DNA from: Rhodanobacter sp. C01
GTDB lineage: Bacteria; Pseudomonadota; Gammaproteobacteria; Xanthomonadales; Rhodanobacteraceae
NCBI RefSeq assembly: GCF_002001045.1
Contig: NZ_MUNR01000010.1
Span: 352,310-416,309 of the forward strand
Length of the DNA stretch: 64,000 bases
Reading direction: 5' to 3'
Positions 35,125 to 44,180 of this stretch are shown in pieces. The translations under genes were made by a program, and so were the position numbers. Every line of letters starts with the position of its first letter. The first letter of the stretch is position 1. Below the pieces are notes generated by a model that made no database searches, was not told the origin of the DNA, and saw only the letters and a program-made list of their open reading frames with translations.

Positions 35125-35732
35125 TCGATCGTCCCGCTCCAACCTGGCAGATACGCCGTGTCATGGCTGTGTGCGAACAGGAGTGCCTGCTGCAGTGCCT
35201 TCGCCGTGACCTTGCCACCCGGCAGCTTCAGGTTGCGGCGATAGAAATCAGCCCACAGGAATTCCGCAAACGGTATCGCGTCCTTGGCGCAACCGCCGGC
35301 CATGCGTACCCGTGCGGCGAGCGTACGGTAGGGATCGTCGGCCATCTCGGTGAGGCTGGTTGGAATCGCGTCGTAATCGGTGCGGTTGCCATGCTGGTCA
35401 TACGGATGCGCCCAGCGGTTGAACTCCATCGTATGCCAGAACACCGGCGGCTCCAGCCAGGAGAAATCGCGCTGGATCATCACCGGCACACTCTTCACAC
35501 CCTCCTCCAGCAAGGCGAGGCCGAGATGGTGGTGATCGACGATGTAGACGCGGTGCTTCGGACCCAGCACGCCGGGGAAGCAATGCGATGCAAGCAGCTC
35601 CTGGCGCTTCTTCTTGCCGAGCTTTTCCCAACCCGCGCGCTTGGCCGCCACCTCGGCCTTGCCCACGGTCAACTGGGTCGGCCGCAGCTTGGCCGGAGCA
35701 ATCGTCAGCAACGGATGGCGCACACCTGACAT
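35121..35732 (-). CDS. ParB-like nuclease-domain protein (ParBc_2 type)
   Basis: A 203-residue cytoplasmic protein. KLRPTQLTVGKAEVAAKRAGWEKLGKKKRQELLASHCFPGVLGPKHRVYIVDHHHLGLALLEEGVKSVPVMI matches ParB-like_2 domains, which keep the ParB fold and a DHHHLG motif but lack the DNA-binding HTH. The second half (WLEPPVFWHTMEFNRWAHPYDQHGNR) is specific to this group. Function is unknown; some relatives are NTP-binding regulators or nucleases. It leads an operon, with four-base overlap, into the SulP transporter. Confidence 0.85.
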   Translation of the reverse strand: MSGVRHPLLTIAPAKLRPTQLTVGKAEVAAKRAGWEKLGKKKRQELLASHCFPGVLGPKHRVYIVDHHHLGLALLEEGVKSVPVMIQRDFSWLEPPVFWHTMEFNRWAHPYDQHGNRTDYDAIPTSLTEMADDPYRTLAARVRMAGGCAKDAIPFAEFLWADFYRRNLKLPGGKVTAKALQQALLFAHSHDTAYLPGWSGTIE

Positions 35733-35830
35733 GGCACGACTCCCAAGGACGGATACAGTGCTGCCGAGCGTACCCGAGCCAGCACAATGATGGCGTCATG
35801 GGCTACGCGAAATTTCCTGCGACCGCAGGT

Positions 35831-36535
35831 CTATTCCATGCCGGCGAAGTGGCCGCCCACCGATTGCAGATAGGCATCCAGATTGCGGCCCGGATGCTCA
35901 TCGAAGCACTCGCCGGATACCGTGCAGAGAACGATGCGGTCGGGCCGGAAATTGCGAAAGCCCTCACGCAACCGGCACCACGTGCCCAGCGTCCACTTGC
36001 CGCCCCAGAACGCCAGGCACAACGGTTCGACCTCGCGCGTGCTGGTGTTGCCGGCCTCGTCGCTGTATTCGATCTGCAGCACGTGACGCGCCTCGATCGC
36101 CGCATGCAGCTGGTCAATTCGCGCGGCAAAATCGGCCTTGCCCTGGTCGCGCCAGATCGGTGCGTAGATGCGCGTGCGTGCCGAGCGCTCACGCAATTCG
36201 GGCGGCAACACCGCCTCGATCTTCAGCAATGCGGACTGCGCGCTTTCGGCCAGCTGGCTGCCGGCGAAGGCACGTACGAAACGCGTACCGACCACCAGGG
36301 CTTCGAGCTCGTTCGCACTGAACATCAGCGGCGGGATGTCCGAACCCTTGCGCAACACGTAGCCGACGCCGGCCTCGCCCTCGATCGGGACGCCGGACAA
36401 CTGAAGATCCGCCACGTCGCGGTATACCGTGCGCAATGAGACACCGAGCGTCTGCGCCAGCGAACGCGCCTGCAGCGCGGTGCGACGACCGCGCAGGGCA
36501 TGGATGATGAGGAACAGGCGGTCGGCACGACGCAT
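35831..36535 (-). CDS. YafY-type WYL-domain transcriptional regulator
   Basis: A 234-residue regulator. The N-terminal HTH_11-type winged helix is MRRADRLFLIIHALRGRRTALQARSLAQTLGVSLRTVYRDVADLQLSGVPIEGEAGVGYVL. The WYL domain lies at about 140-225 (HAAIEARHVLQIEYSDEAGNTSTREVEPLCLAFWGGKWTLGTWCRLREGFRNFRPDRI). Such proteins sense nucleotides or oxidised ligands and often respond to DNA damage. It is the third member of a same-strand row (ParB-like 98 bases downstream, GST 92 bases upstream), but no operator was recognised. Confidence 0.93.
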   Translation of the reverse strand: MRRADRLFLIIHALRGRRTALQARSLAQTLGVSLRTVYRDVADLQLSGVPIEGEAGVGYVLRKGSDIPPLMFSANELEALVVGTRFVRAFAGSQLAESAQSALLKIEAVLPPELRERSARTRIYAPIWRDQGKADFAARIDQLHAAIEARHVLQIEYSDEAGNTSTREVEPLCLAFWGGKWTLGTWCRLREGFRNFRPDRIVLCTVSGECFDEHPGRNLDAYLQSVGGHFAGME

Positions 36536-36627
36536 CCGTGCATCATCGCCGAGACGGGCGACTGCGAACAGCGCCGAACGTCACGCCTGTCGCGGCTCAT
36601 GACATTGAACTCCTCTCGTCGAACCCG

Positions 36628-37260
36628 TCAAGATAAGGCCGCCTGTGCAGCCGCCAGTTCGGCATCCGCGGTTGCGGCGCGCTGCATCGCCGGCCGTGCA
36701 AGCACCCGGTCGATATAGGCGCGGATCACCGGCAGCTCCGGCACCAGCTTGAACATCGTGGTCCAGTTCAACGCCGTGCCCCACAGCACGTCGGCCGCGC
36801 TGAAGGTATCGCCGAGCATGTACGGCCCCTGCTCCAGTTGATCGGTGAGCGTCTTCAGCATGGTGTCGAAATCGCCGTACGGAGAGGTCGACGGTGACGC
36901 CGGGTCACGCTGCATCGACTTGTCGATCAGGGCCGGTTCGAAGCACGAACCGTAGAACACCAGCCAGCGCAGGTAGGGCCCGCGCAAGGGATCGCCGATC
37001 GGGGGTGCCAGCTTCGCTTCGGGGTAGAGGTCGGCGAGGTACATGAACACCGCCGGCTGTTCGGTGATCAGCGCATCACCATGCCGGATCGCCGGTACCT
37101 TGCCCATCGGATTGATCGCGAGGTATGCCGGTGCACGCTGCTCGCCCTTCTTGAAGTTCAACACGTGCAGGTCGAACGGCACGCCGAGTTCCTCAAGCAG
37201 TGCACGGGCACCGCGAGAGCGGCTGTTCGGAGCGTGGAAGAACGTGACTTTCGGGTTCAT
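36628..37260 (-). CDS. Glutathione S-transferase
   Basis: A 210-residue cytoplasmic enzyme. The N-terminal thioredoxin-like domain reads MNPKVTFFHAPNSRSRGARALLEELGVPFDLHVLNFKKGEQRAPAYLAINPMGKVPAIRHGDALITEQPAVFMYLADLYP, with the active-site Ser in APNSRSR and the cis-Pro in KVPAI. The C-terminal helical domain includes LDQLEQGPYMLGDTFSAADVLWGTALNW. It conjugates glutathione to electrophiles; subfamily is near the beta/zeta-like bacterial types. It is transcribed just before the GFA-family gene on the same strand, 36 bases apart. Confidence 0.93.
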   Translation of the reverse strand: MNPKVTFFHAPNSRSRGARALLEELGVPFDLHVLNFKKGEQRAPAYLAINPMGKVPAIRHGDALITEQPAVFMYLADLYPEAKLAPPIGDPLRGPYLRWLVFYGSCFEPALIDKSMQRDPASPSTSPYGDFDTMLKTLTDQLEQGPYMLGDTFSAADVLWGTALNWTTMFKLVPELPVIRAYIDRVLARPAMQRAATADAELAAAQAALS

Positions 37261-37296
37261 GGCGATTCCTCGCGATGCTTGTCAGCGATGCGACGA

Positions 37297-37701
37297 TCAA
37301 AGATGCCGCGTTTCCGCCGGCGGCGACTGCCAGTTGTTGGCGCGACCGTCAGCGTAGTGCAGTGGCGCATCGATCAGCTCCTGCGGTTCGACATCGTCGA
37401 GGCAAGCCAGGTTGACGCTGTAGAAGTCACCACCGAGCACATCCAGGTGGCCGCGGCCAAACGGTCGCACACCGCAATGCCGGCAGAACAGGTGATGCAT
37501 GCTGTTCGAACCGAACTGGTAATCGGACAGCGCGTCCTCTCCCGACAGCAGGCGGAACGCGTCCGGTTTCACGATCACGCCCCACGAGCGCGTCTTGGTG
37601 CAGATCGAGCAATTGCAACGGCCGCTGCCCGCAGCCAGGTCGATCGTCGCCTCGAGGCGCACCGCGCCGCAATGGCAGCTGCCGCGATAGGTCTTGTTCA
37701 T
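37297..37701 (-). CDS. GFA family glutathione-dependent formaldehyde-activating-like protein
   Basis: A 134-residue zinc protein. The Gfa motif set is clear: [35 protein letters not shown], then [19 protein letters not shown], giving the two Zn-binding cysteine groups (CHCG...CNCSIC and FCRHCG). Related proteins catalyse adduct formation between formaldehyde and glutathione, though most GFA-fold proteins have unverified roles. It lies four bases overlapping with the upstream 69-residue gene and 36 bases before the GST gene, consistent with a small glutathione/aldehyde detoxification unit. Confidence 0.92.
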   Translation of the reverse strand: MNKTYRGSCHCGAVRLEATIDLAAGSGRCNCSICTKTRSWGVIVKPDAFRLLSGEDALSDYQFGSNSMHHLFCRHCGVRPFGRGHLDVLGGDFYSVNLACLDDVEPQELIDAPLHYADGRANNWQSPPAETRHL

Positions 37702-37907
37702 GACTTGCTCCGCTTGAAGAAGTTGCCGTGATGCAGACCCGTCAGTGCAGCCAGCAGCATGCGCCTGCGGGGTCGCGCGGCAGGCGACGATTCCTGCCGA
37801 TCATTCGAAGCATCTGCGGCCGGCCACCGGTACTGTCCATCCATGAGCAGGCCGCGCAGATGAAGCGGCCGGTAAGCCATCAGGGTGCGTTGCAGAATCG
37901 GATTCAT
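37698..37907 (-). CDS. Small hypothetical basic protein
   Basis: A 69-residue protein ([19 protein letters not shown]...GNFFKRSKS) rich in Arg and with no recognised domain. Its stop codon overlaps the GFA start by four bases, which suggests translation in the same operon. An in-frame start at 37994 adds 29 residues and is less plausible because the first ATG after the DJ-1 gene's end is at 37907. It could be a fortuitous ORF. Confidence 0.4.
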   Translation of the reverse strand: MNPILQRTLMAYRPLHLRGLLMDGQYRWPAADASNDRQESSPAARPRRRMLLAALTGLHHGNFFKRSKS

Positions 37908-37917
37908 GCAAATGTCC

Positions 37918-38529
37918 TCATGCCGCAGCCAGGGTTTCGCCCACACACCACGGCGGCAGCTGGGCGTGCTTGAACAGCCGGTACCAGTGCTCACGATCGC
38001 TGGGGCTGTACAGATCCAGCGTGTGGATCACCTCACGGGCGAACTCCACGCTGCCGAGATGGCTGGCCGTGATCGTGCCGCCGTCGCTGACCGCCAACAC
38101 CTCGCTGTCGTACTGCCCGGCACCGGCATAGCCGGGCACCTGGATGGCGATCTGGCCGGGCCAGTTGCCGGTATGGCGGCAGTTGTCGAGCAGGCCGGCG
38201 CGGGCCAGTGCCAGCACGCCACTGTCGATGGCGGCTACTGGTGAACCGGCTGCATGCAGCTCGCGGATGGCGGCCACTGCCGCCTCGCCTTCACCACGTT
38301 GCCAGAGGTGGCCACCCGGCACGATCAGCAGCGCGGCGCGCCGGAAATCGAGCTGCGCCAGCGCCAGCTCGGGCTGCACGGTGAGGCCTCCCATCGACGC
38401 CACCGGCGCCTGCGAAAAGCCCACTGCCTGTACCCGCCAGTCACCGGGGCGACGGATCTCGCACAGGGCCAGCGCGGCCTGCCAGTCGGCAAAGCCGTCA
38501 AACACCAGGAAATAAACCGTATCGCGCAT
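37918..38529 (-). CDS. DJ-1/PfpI family protein, catalytic Cys replaced
   Basis: A 203-residue flavodoxin-like protein. MRDTVYFLVFDGFADWQAALALCEIRRPGDW starts the fold, LLIVPGGHLWQRGEGEAAVAAIRELHAAG carries the glutamate region, and LHAAGSPVAAIDSGVLALARAGLLDN is the nucleophile elbow. In DJ-1/PfpI proteins the elbow reads AAICxGxxxLA with the essential Cys; here that position is Asp102. The C-terminal part resembles GlxA-type lids. The protein is likely non-proteolytic and perhaps a sensor or a dead homologue. It is divergent from fbp. Confidence 0.82.
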   Translation of the reverse strand: MRDTVYFLVFDGFADWQAALALCEIRRPGDWRVQAVGFSQAPVASMGGLTVQPELALAQLDFRRAALLIVPGGHLWQRGEGEAAVAAIRELHAAGSPVAAIDSGVLALARAGLLDNCRHTGNWPGQIAIQVPGYAGAGQYDSEVLAVSDGGTITASHLGSVEFAREVIHTLDLYSPSDREHWYRLFKHAQLPPWCVGETLAAA

Positions 38530-38692
38530 GTCGTATCCCTCCGCTGTGGAGGTACAGCATGCATAGCCCCTGCTGCCAACGTAGTGTCAGCAACCAGTCG
38601 GCCTGATGACGATTCGGGCCATCCAGCGGCCCCATGCTGGCGCTGTTCGGCCGGAGCCGGGACAATGCGCCATTCTTCTGCCCGGACCCGAC

Positions 38693-39724
38693 ATGAAGCC
38701 CATCTCGCTGATCCAGTTCCTGATCGAGGAACGCCGCGCCGGCCATATCAATGCCGAACTTTCACTGCTGATCGAAGTGGTTGCGCGCGCCTGCAAGCGC
38801 ATCGCGGTCGCCACCAACAAGGGCGCACTTGGCGGCGTGCTCGGCATGGCCGGCAGCGGCGACGCGCTGAGCATGAACATCCAGGGCGAGGCGCAGAAGA
38901 AGCTGGACGTGATCTCCAACGAGATCCTGCTGGAAGCCAACGCCTGGGGCGGCCACCTCGCCGCCTGCGCGTCGGAGGAGATGGAAGACCCGCAGCAGAT
39001 TCCGGACGGCTATCCGAAGGGCAACCACCTGCTGTTGTTCGATCCGCTGGACGGCAGCTCGAACATCGACGTGAACATCTCGGTCGGCACGATCTTCTCG
39101 GTGCTGCGTTGCCCGGACGACATCACCGAACCGAAGGTCGAGCACTTTCTGCAACCCGGCACCACCCAGCTCGCCGCCGGCTACGTGGTGTACGGCCCGG
39201 CCACCGTGCTGGTGCTGACCTTCGGCCACGGCACTCACGAGTTCACGCTGGAACGCGAGGTCGGCAGCTTCATGCTGAGCCGGCGCGGTATCCGGATACC
39301 CGAGGAAGCCACCGAGTTCGCCATCAACATGTCGAACCAGCGCCATTGGCAAGCGCCGATGCAGCGTTACGTCGGTGAGCTGCTGGCCGGCAAGGACGGT
39401 CCACGCGGCAAGGACTTCAACATGCGCTGGGTCGCCTCGATGGTGGCCGACGTGCATCGCATCGTCACCCGCGGCGGCGTGTTCTATTACCCGCTGGACG
39501 CGAAGATCCTCAAGCAGGGCGGCAAGCTGCGCCTGATGTACGAAGCGAATCCGATGGCCTTCATCATCGAGCAGGCCGGCGGCGCGGCAACCACGGGACG
39601 CGAGCGCATCATGGAACTGCAGCCGACCGGGCTGCACCAGCGCGTGCCGGTGTTCCTCGGTTCGAGGAAGGAAGTCGAGGTGGCCACGCATTACCACCTG
39701 GAAGCCGACGGCGCGCAAGGCTGA
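38693..39724 (+). CDS. fbp: Class I fructose-1,6-bisphosphatase
   Basis: A 343-residue cytoplasmic enzyme of gluconeogenesis that hydrolyses fructose-1,6-bisphosphate. Class I signatures are complete: [51 protein letters not shown] (metal site DPLDGSSN) and [24 protein letters not shown]. The length is normal. The ATG at 38693 follows GACCCGAC and is chosen over upstream in-frame starts (from 38606) because the family begins with such a short N-terminus. It is divergent from the DJ-1-like gene and ends at a hairpin. Confidence 0.95.
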   Translation: MKPISLIQFLIEERRAGHINAELSLLIEVVARACKRIAVATNKGALGGVLGMAGSGDALSMNIQGEAQKKLDVISNEILLEANAWGGHLAACASEEMEDPQQIPDGYPKGNHLLLFDPLDGSSNIDVNISVGTIFSVLRCPDDITEPKVEHFLQPGTTQLAAGYVVYGPATVLVLTFGHGTHEFTLEREVGSFMLSRRGIRIPEEATEFAINMSNQRHWQAPMQRYVGELLAGKDGPRGKDFNMRWVASMVADVHRIVTRGGVFYYPLDAKILKQGGKLRLMYEANPMAFIIEQAGGAATTGRERIMELQPTGLHQRVPVFLGSRKEVEVATHYHLEADGAQG

Positions 39725-39731
39725 TACAGCA

Positions 39732-39757
39732 GCGCCCTCTCCCCATGGAGAGGGCGC
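39732..39757. terminator. Hairpin after fbp
   Basis: GCGCCCTCTCC (39732-39742) and GGAGAGGGCGC (39747-39757) pair perfectly over 11 bases around CCAT. It lies eight bases after the fbp stop codon. There is no run of T, so it may be a factor-dependent terminator or mRNA 3' end. Confidence 0.55.
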
Positions 39758-39845
39758 AAGCGCACGGCCCGTTCCATGCCCCGGTTACGCCATGACCGAG
39801 CCATAGACTTACCTCCGTATCCACTCTCTCAGCGCGACACCGCCG

Positions 39846-40775
39846 ATGTCATTCCGCCGCTACCTGCTGCCACTGCTCGCCACGCTCGCGCTGAGTGCGT
39901 GCTTCAGCGGCAGCAAACCCGTGCCAGCACCGCCAGTCATCGTGCCGCCGCTGGCCCCCGTGAAGCTCAAGATCGGCCTTGCGCTCGGCGGTGGTGCCGC
40001 GAAAGGCTTCGCACATATCGGCGTAATCAAGATGCTGGAAGCCAGCGGCATCCATCCGGACGTGGTCGCCGGCACCAGCGCGGGCAGTGTGGTTGGTGCG
40101 CTGTACGCCAGCGGCATGGATGCGTTCACACTGCAGGAAACCGCGTTCGGTCTGGACGAAACGAAGATCCGCGACGTGCGGCTGTTCTCCGGTGGCCTGG
40201 TGCAAGGACAGGCCCTGCAGGATTACGTCAACCAGCTGGTGCACCAGCAGCCGATCGAGCACTTGAAGATTCCGTTCGCCGCGGTTGCCACTCAGTTGGA
40301 AACCGGCCAGCGCACCGTGTTCGTGCGTGGCAACACCGGTCAGGCAGTGCGTGCCTCATCCAGCATTCCCGGCGTGTTCGAGCCGGCCGAAATCAGCGGC
40401 AAGCACTATGTCGACGGCGGCGTGGTGAGCCCGGTACCGGTGGACGCAGCACGCCAGCTCGGTGCCGACTTCGTCATCGCGGTGGACATCTCGACCAAGC
40501 CCAATGGCGGCAACCCGCAGGGCATGGTCAACATCGTTGGCCAGACCATTGCGATCATGGGCCAGCAACTCGGCGCACAGGAAATGGCACGCGCCGATGT
40601 GGTGATCCGGCCGAACATCGGCGGCATCGGCCCAACCGATTTCGAGCAGAAGAACCAGGCCATCCTCGAAGGCGAGAAGGCTGCGCTCGCGGCGATTCCG
40701 GCCATTCGCGCCAAGCTCGCAGCAATGACCTCGGCACGTCAGGCCGCTGCCATGTCGGCACCGCCACAGCACTGA
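39846..40775 (+). CDS. Patatin-like phospholipase, lipoprotein
   Basis: A 309-residue protein with a lipoprotein signal (LSAC, cysteine 19). The patatin fold reads ALGGGAAKGFAHIGVIKMLEASG (oxyanion loop), GTSAGSVVGALYASG with catalytic Ser78 in GxSxG, and HYVDGGVVSPVP with catalytic Asp190 in DGG. It is anchored to a membrane and should hydrolyse phospholipids or lipid A-related acyl groups. It is an isolated gene, between fbp and an S9 peptidase, with no partner in sight. RssA/NTE-type bacterial patatins are the nearest family. Confidence 0.93.
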   Translation: MSFRRYLLPLLATLALSACFSGSKPVPAPPVIVPPLAPVKLKIGLALGGGAAKGFAHIGVIKMLEASGIHPDVVAGTSAGSVVGALYASGMDAFTLQETAFGLDETKIRDVRLFSGGLVQGQALQDYVNQLVHQQPIEHLKIPFAAVATQLETGQRTVFVRGNTGQAVRASSSIPGVFEPAEISGKHYVDGGVVSPVPVDAARQLGADFVIAVDISTKPNGGNPQGMVNIVGQTIAIMGQQLGAQEMARADVVIRPNIGGIGPTDFEQKNQAILEGEKAALAAIPAIRAKLAAMTSARQAAAMSAPPQH

Positions 40776-40876
40776 CTCGCACTCCGCACAGTCGGAAGAA
40801 CACGCCGTGCCTTCCTGCACTTGGCGCATGTGAAGTCGGGTTGTAGCGTGTGGCCCTGTTTACGCCGGAGCCAACC

Positions 40877-42937
40877 ATGATCAAATGCACGCACCTGCCA
40901 GTCTCCATGTTGTTGATGATCATGGCGCTCGCGCCCGTGGCTTTCGCGGAACCGGCGAATGTCGATCCACGGATCGATCAATTGCTGACCCAGCTGACCA
41001 GGACGCAACCGATCGAGGCGGTGTCGATCTCGCCGGATGGCAAGCAACTGGCCTGGGTGATCGAGCGCCAAGGCAAGTCGGCGATCGAGGTGGCCGCGGT
41101 CGATGGCAGCCAAGTGCATGCGGTGAGTGCGGCGGCGAAACCGGGCAGCTGCGCCGAATCCGGCATTGCATGGGCGCCGGACTCGCGTCATCTTGCGTTC
41201 GTGTCCAACTGCAGCATCGACATGACCAGCACCAAGGTGATGCAGAACGACATCTATCTGGACGACACCACCGGCAACGATGCACCGCCCACACGACTGG
41301 CCCAGCTGCAGGGTTATGCGCGCGCGCTGCAATGGACTGCCGACGGCAAGTCGCTCGGCTTTTTGTATGTGCCCGGCGCCACCCGCCATGCCAGTGCGCT
41401 GGCGGCGGCGAAGCCGGCGGCCGGTGAAGTGGGTGTGACCGGCGTGGAAGTGCAGCACGTGGCCAGTATCGACATCGCCAGTGGCACACTGCACGAACTC
41501 ACCCCGGTCGGCATGTACGCGTACGAATTCAATTGGTCGCCGGACGGTACACGGATCGCCTACACCGCCGCGTTGCCGCCGGGCGACAACAACTGGTGGA
41601 TTGCCAAACTGTATGTGCAGCCGGCGCAGCCGGATGCCGCTGCCACCGTGCTGGTCGACCCGACCCATGTCGACAGCGGATCGCTGCACGGTCTGCAGAT
41701 CGCGCTGCCACGCTGGTCGCCTGACGGTTTGCGGATCGCCTTCATCGGCGGCCTGATGAGCGACCAGGGCGCCACCGGCGGCGACATCTATGCGGTGTCG
41801 AGCGCGGGCGGCATGCTCAGCAATCTTACGCCCGGCATCCATGTCACGCCGTCATGGTTTAGCTGGAGCAGTCCGCAAGCGCTGCGGGTGAACCAGATCA
41901 GCAACGGCCAGACACAACTCGCCGACTACGCCGTGCACGGCGACCGTGCGACCCAGCAGAAAGTGTGGTTTATCCTGCCGGCCAGCGTCGGCGATGGTAC
42001 GGCCGCACTGGCGCTGTCGCAGTCGCGCGACCAGCAGCAGATCGCCTTCATCCAGAGTTCCTATGCTGCCGCGCCCGAAGTGCATGCCGGCGCACTCGAC
42101 AACACACCGCCGCCGGCGGTCACCATGATCAATGCTGCACTGAAACCGGCCTGGGGCAAATCCGAGTCGGTGCAATGGAACCACGAAGGCTTCCACGTAC
42201 AGGGCTGGTTGCTGTACCCGGCCAACTACGACCCGAAGAAGACCTATCCGATGATCGTGGTGGTGCACGGTGGCCCTTCCAGCGCGGTGATCCCGAGCTG
42301 GCCAAGCGTAGGCTACGGCGGTGCACCGCTGTCGGCGCTGGGCTATTTCGTGTTGATGACGAACCCGCGCGGCAGCTACGGCCAGGGCGAGAAGTTCGTG
42401 CAGGCGAACCGCCGTGACTTCGGCTATGGCGACCTGCGTGACACACTCGCCGGCATCGACGCCGTGGAGAAGAAATTCCCGGTCGACGACAAGCGCCTCG
42501 GCCTCACCGGCTGGAGCTACGGCGGCTTCATGAGCATGTTCGCGCCGACCCAGACCCAGCGCTTCCGCGCCGTTGTCGCCGGCGCCGGCATCTCCAACTG
42601 GCAGAGCTATTACGGCCAGAACCTGATCGACCAGTGGATGCCGCCGTTCTTCGGTGCCAGCGTCTACGACGACCCGGCGGTATACGCCAAGAGTTCGGCG
42701 ATCAACTTCATCAAGCAGGTGAAGACGCCGATGTTGATCGTGGTCGGCGACCGCGACGCCGAATGCCCGGCGCCGCAATCATTCGAGATGTGGCATGCGT
42801 TGCGCGCACAGGGCGTAGCGACCTCGCTGGTGGTGTATCCGAACGAGGGGCATCATTTCGTCGATCCGGCCCACCAACGCGACGTGCTGCAACGCGCGCT
42901 GGGCTGGTTCGGGAAGTACTTGCCGGCAACGAAATAG
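40877..42937 (+). CDS. S9 family (prolyl oligopeptidase-like) serine peptidase, exported
   Basis: A 686-residue protein with a signal peptide (MIKCTHLPVSMLLMIMALAPVAFAE). An N-terminal beta-propeller of PD40 type (VSISPDGKQLAWVIE, IAWAPDSRHLAFVSN, FNWSPDGTRIAYTA) covers about 30-400. The C-terminal alpha/beta-hydrolase has the catalytic Ser547 in GWSYGGF, Asp627 near VVGDRDAECP and His659/660 in NEGHHF, with VHGGPSS as oxyanion region. Such enzymes release dipeptides or cleave acyl-aminoacyl peptides in the periplasm. The downstream GntR operon is on the same strand but separated by a promoter. Confidence 0.94.
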   Translation: MIKCTHLPVSMLLMIMALAPVAFAEPANVDPRIDQLLTQLTRTQPIEAVSISPDGKQLAWVIERQGKSAIEVAAVDGSQVHAVSAAAKPGSCAESGIAWAPDSRHLAFVSNCSIDMTSTKVMQNDIYLDDTTGNDAPPTRLAQLQGYARALQWTADGKSLGFLYVPGATRHASALAAAKPAAGEVGVTGVEVQHVASIDIASGTLHELTPVGMYAYEFNWSPDGTRIAYTAALPPGDNNWWIAKLYVQPAQPDAAATVLVDPTHVDSGSLHGLQIALPRWSPDGLRIAFIGGLMSDQGATGGDIYAVSSAGGMLSNLTPGIHVTPSWFSWSSPQALRVNQISNGQTQLADYAVHGDRATQQKVWFILPASVGDGTAALALSQSRDQQQIAFIQSSYAAAPEVHAGALDNTPPPAVTMINAALKPAWGKSESVQWNHEGFHVQGWLLYPANYDPKKTYPMIVVVHGGPSSAVIPSWPSVGYGGAPLSALGYFVLMTNPRGSYGQGEKFVQANRRDFGYGDLRDTLAGIDAVEKKFPVDDKRLGLTGWSYGGFMSMFAPTQTQRFRAVVAGAGISNWQSYYGQNLIDQWMPPFFGASVYDDPAVYAKSSAINFIKQVKTPMLIVVGDRDAECPAPQSFEMWHALRAQGVATSLVVYPNEGHHFVDPAHQRDVLQRALGWFGKYLPATK

Positions 42938-43015
42938 TTTGCACTGCAAAGCTTGCTGATGGCGTGATCCATGGCCACTACAGCCATGATTCATGCTCGC
43001 TGCCACCAGTCATGC

Positions 43016-43058
43016 TTGACACAGATCCATGTGTATTGCTGTACTAATACACATGGAT
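43016..43058 (+). promoter_or_regulatory. Promoter and palindromic operator of the GntR operon
   Basis: TTGACA (43016-43021) is a perfect -35 element; a weak -10 (TGTACT, 43040-43045) sits 18 bases later. A perfect 13-base inverted repeat with 8-base spacer (43025-43037 and 43046-43058), containing GTGTATT and AATACAC, spans the -10 element and the start codon. GTGTA...TACAC sites are typical of YtrA-type GntR regulators, so autorepression is likely. Confidence 0.65.
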
Positions 43059-43436
43059 GCTTCTCTGCTTACCGTTCAACCTGCCGCGCCGGAACCGATC
43101 TACCGGCAGATCGTCGAGCAACTGCGTCGGCTGATTGCCGGCGGCCAGCTCGCCGCCGGTGACTCGCTGCCGTCCGTGCGCGACGTCGCCGGCTTCCACG
43201 CAATCAATCCAATGACCGTGTCGCGCGCCTACGGCATCGCCGAAAGCGAGGGCCTGCTTGAGCGCCAGCGCGGCAAGGGCATGGTGGTGGCTGGCACGCA
43301 CAAGACCACCCAGGCCGCCAGCCATCGGCTCGCCCTGCTGGAACCACAATTGCAGGCACTGGTGCGCCAGACCCGTGAACTCGAACTGCCCGCCGAACCG
43401 GTACTGCGGCGGCTGACCAAACTGCTGGGGGAATGA
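43053..43436 (+). CDS. GntR-family (YtrA-type) transcriptional regulator
   Basis: A 127-residue regulator. The winged HTH reads PIYRQIVEQLRRLIAGGQLAAGDSLPSVRDVAGFHAINPMTVSRAYGIAESEGLLERQRGKGMVVA, the standard GntR N-domain. The C-terminal 50 residues form the short YtrA-type helical dimerisation region rather than a large ligand domain. It heads an operon with a CPBP protease and an ABC transporter. If the promoter call is right, the transcript would start at or near the ATG with no leader and no Shine-Dalgarno, i.e. leaderless. An upstream in-frame start at 43029 would lie inside the operator and is rejected. Confidence 0.93.
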   Translation: MDASLLTVQPAAPEPIYRQIVEQLRRLIAGGQLAAGDSLPSVRDVAGFHAINPMTVSRAYGIAESEGLLERQRGKGMVVAGTHKTTQAASHRLALLEPQLQALVRQTRELELPAEPVLRRLTKLLGE

Positions 43437-44180
43437 ATGATCGCAATGATCGCCATCGCTGCGCTGACTATGTGGCTGCTGCTTGCCGAGCCCTTGCTGG
43501 GGCGCGCCGCGCATCGCCGGCTGCTAACCGCACTGGACAACGGGGATGCCGATGCGCGCCGACGCTTCTATCTCAGCTGGACCTGGCAGGGTTGGGTGCT
43601 GGTGCTGGTCACTCTCGCACTGACGCTTGGCGTATGCCGCTGGACACCAGCACAACTGGGGTTGCGCGTGCCGCAGCTGGCCGCACAACTTCCATTCGGC
43701 TTGGTCGCTGGCGTATGCGCGGCCTTGCTGGCCGGTGCGCTGACCGGTGTGGTGATGGCACGCAAGTCATCCAGCACACCCGTGGTCAAGGCTCCGTCGC
43801 GTGTGGCCGGTGGAGACAAGGTCCTGCGCATGTTGCCGCGCACACGCCGCGAGCGCTGGGCGTTTGCCGCACTGGCGATCACGGCCGGCATCGGTGAAGA
43901 ACTGGTTTGGCGCGGCTTTGGGCTGGGTGCCCTGCAACTGTGGCTGCCGCATGCGTCGACGGCACTGCTGATCGTGTTGCTGGCGGTGAGCTTCGGCTGG
44001 GCGCATTTGTACCAGGGTCTCGTCGGCATGCTCGCAACCGGCCTGATCGGTGCACTGATGGCCGGCCTGTATCTGGCCACCGGCAGCCTGCTGCTGCCGA
44101 TGCTGCTGCATGCGTTGCTCGATCTGCGCGCTTTGCTGATTCCGACCGCTCCATCGGCCACCGCAGGGTCGACGACATGA
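43437..44180 (+). CDS. CPBP family intramembrane metalloprotease
   Basis: A 247-residue membrane protein starting one base after the GntR stop codon. It has six to eight hydrophobic segments and the Abi/CPBP motifs: EELVWRGFGLGAL (motif 1, EExxxR), FGWAHLYQG (motif 2, FxxxH) and LLHALLDLRALLI (motif 3, HxxxD). Some CPBP proteins process CAAX-type or bacteriocin-related peptides, or protect against bacteriocins. In this operon it is tied to a GntR regulator and an ABC transporter, which suggests peptide handling or self-immunity; the function is inferred only from context. Confidence 0.9.
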   Translation: MIAMIAIAALTMWLLLAEPLLGRAAHRRLLTALDNGDADARRRFYLSWTWQGWVLVLVTLALTLGVCRWTPAQLGLRVPQLAAQLPFGLVAGVCAALLAGALTGVVMARKSSSTPVVKAPSRVAGGDKVLRMLPRTRRERWAFAALAITAGIGEELVWRGFGLGALQLWLPHASTALLIVLLAVSFGWAHLYQGLVGMLATGLIGALMAGLYLATGSLLLPMLLHALLDLRALLIPTAPSATAGSTT

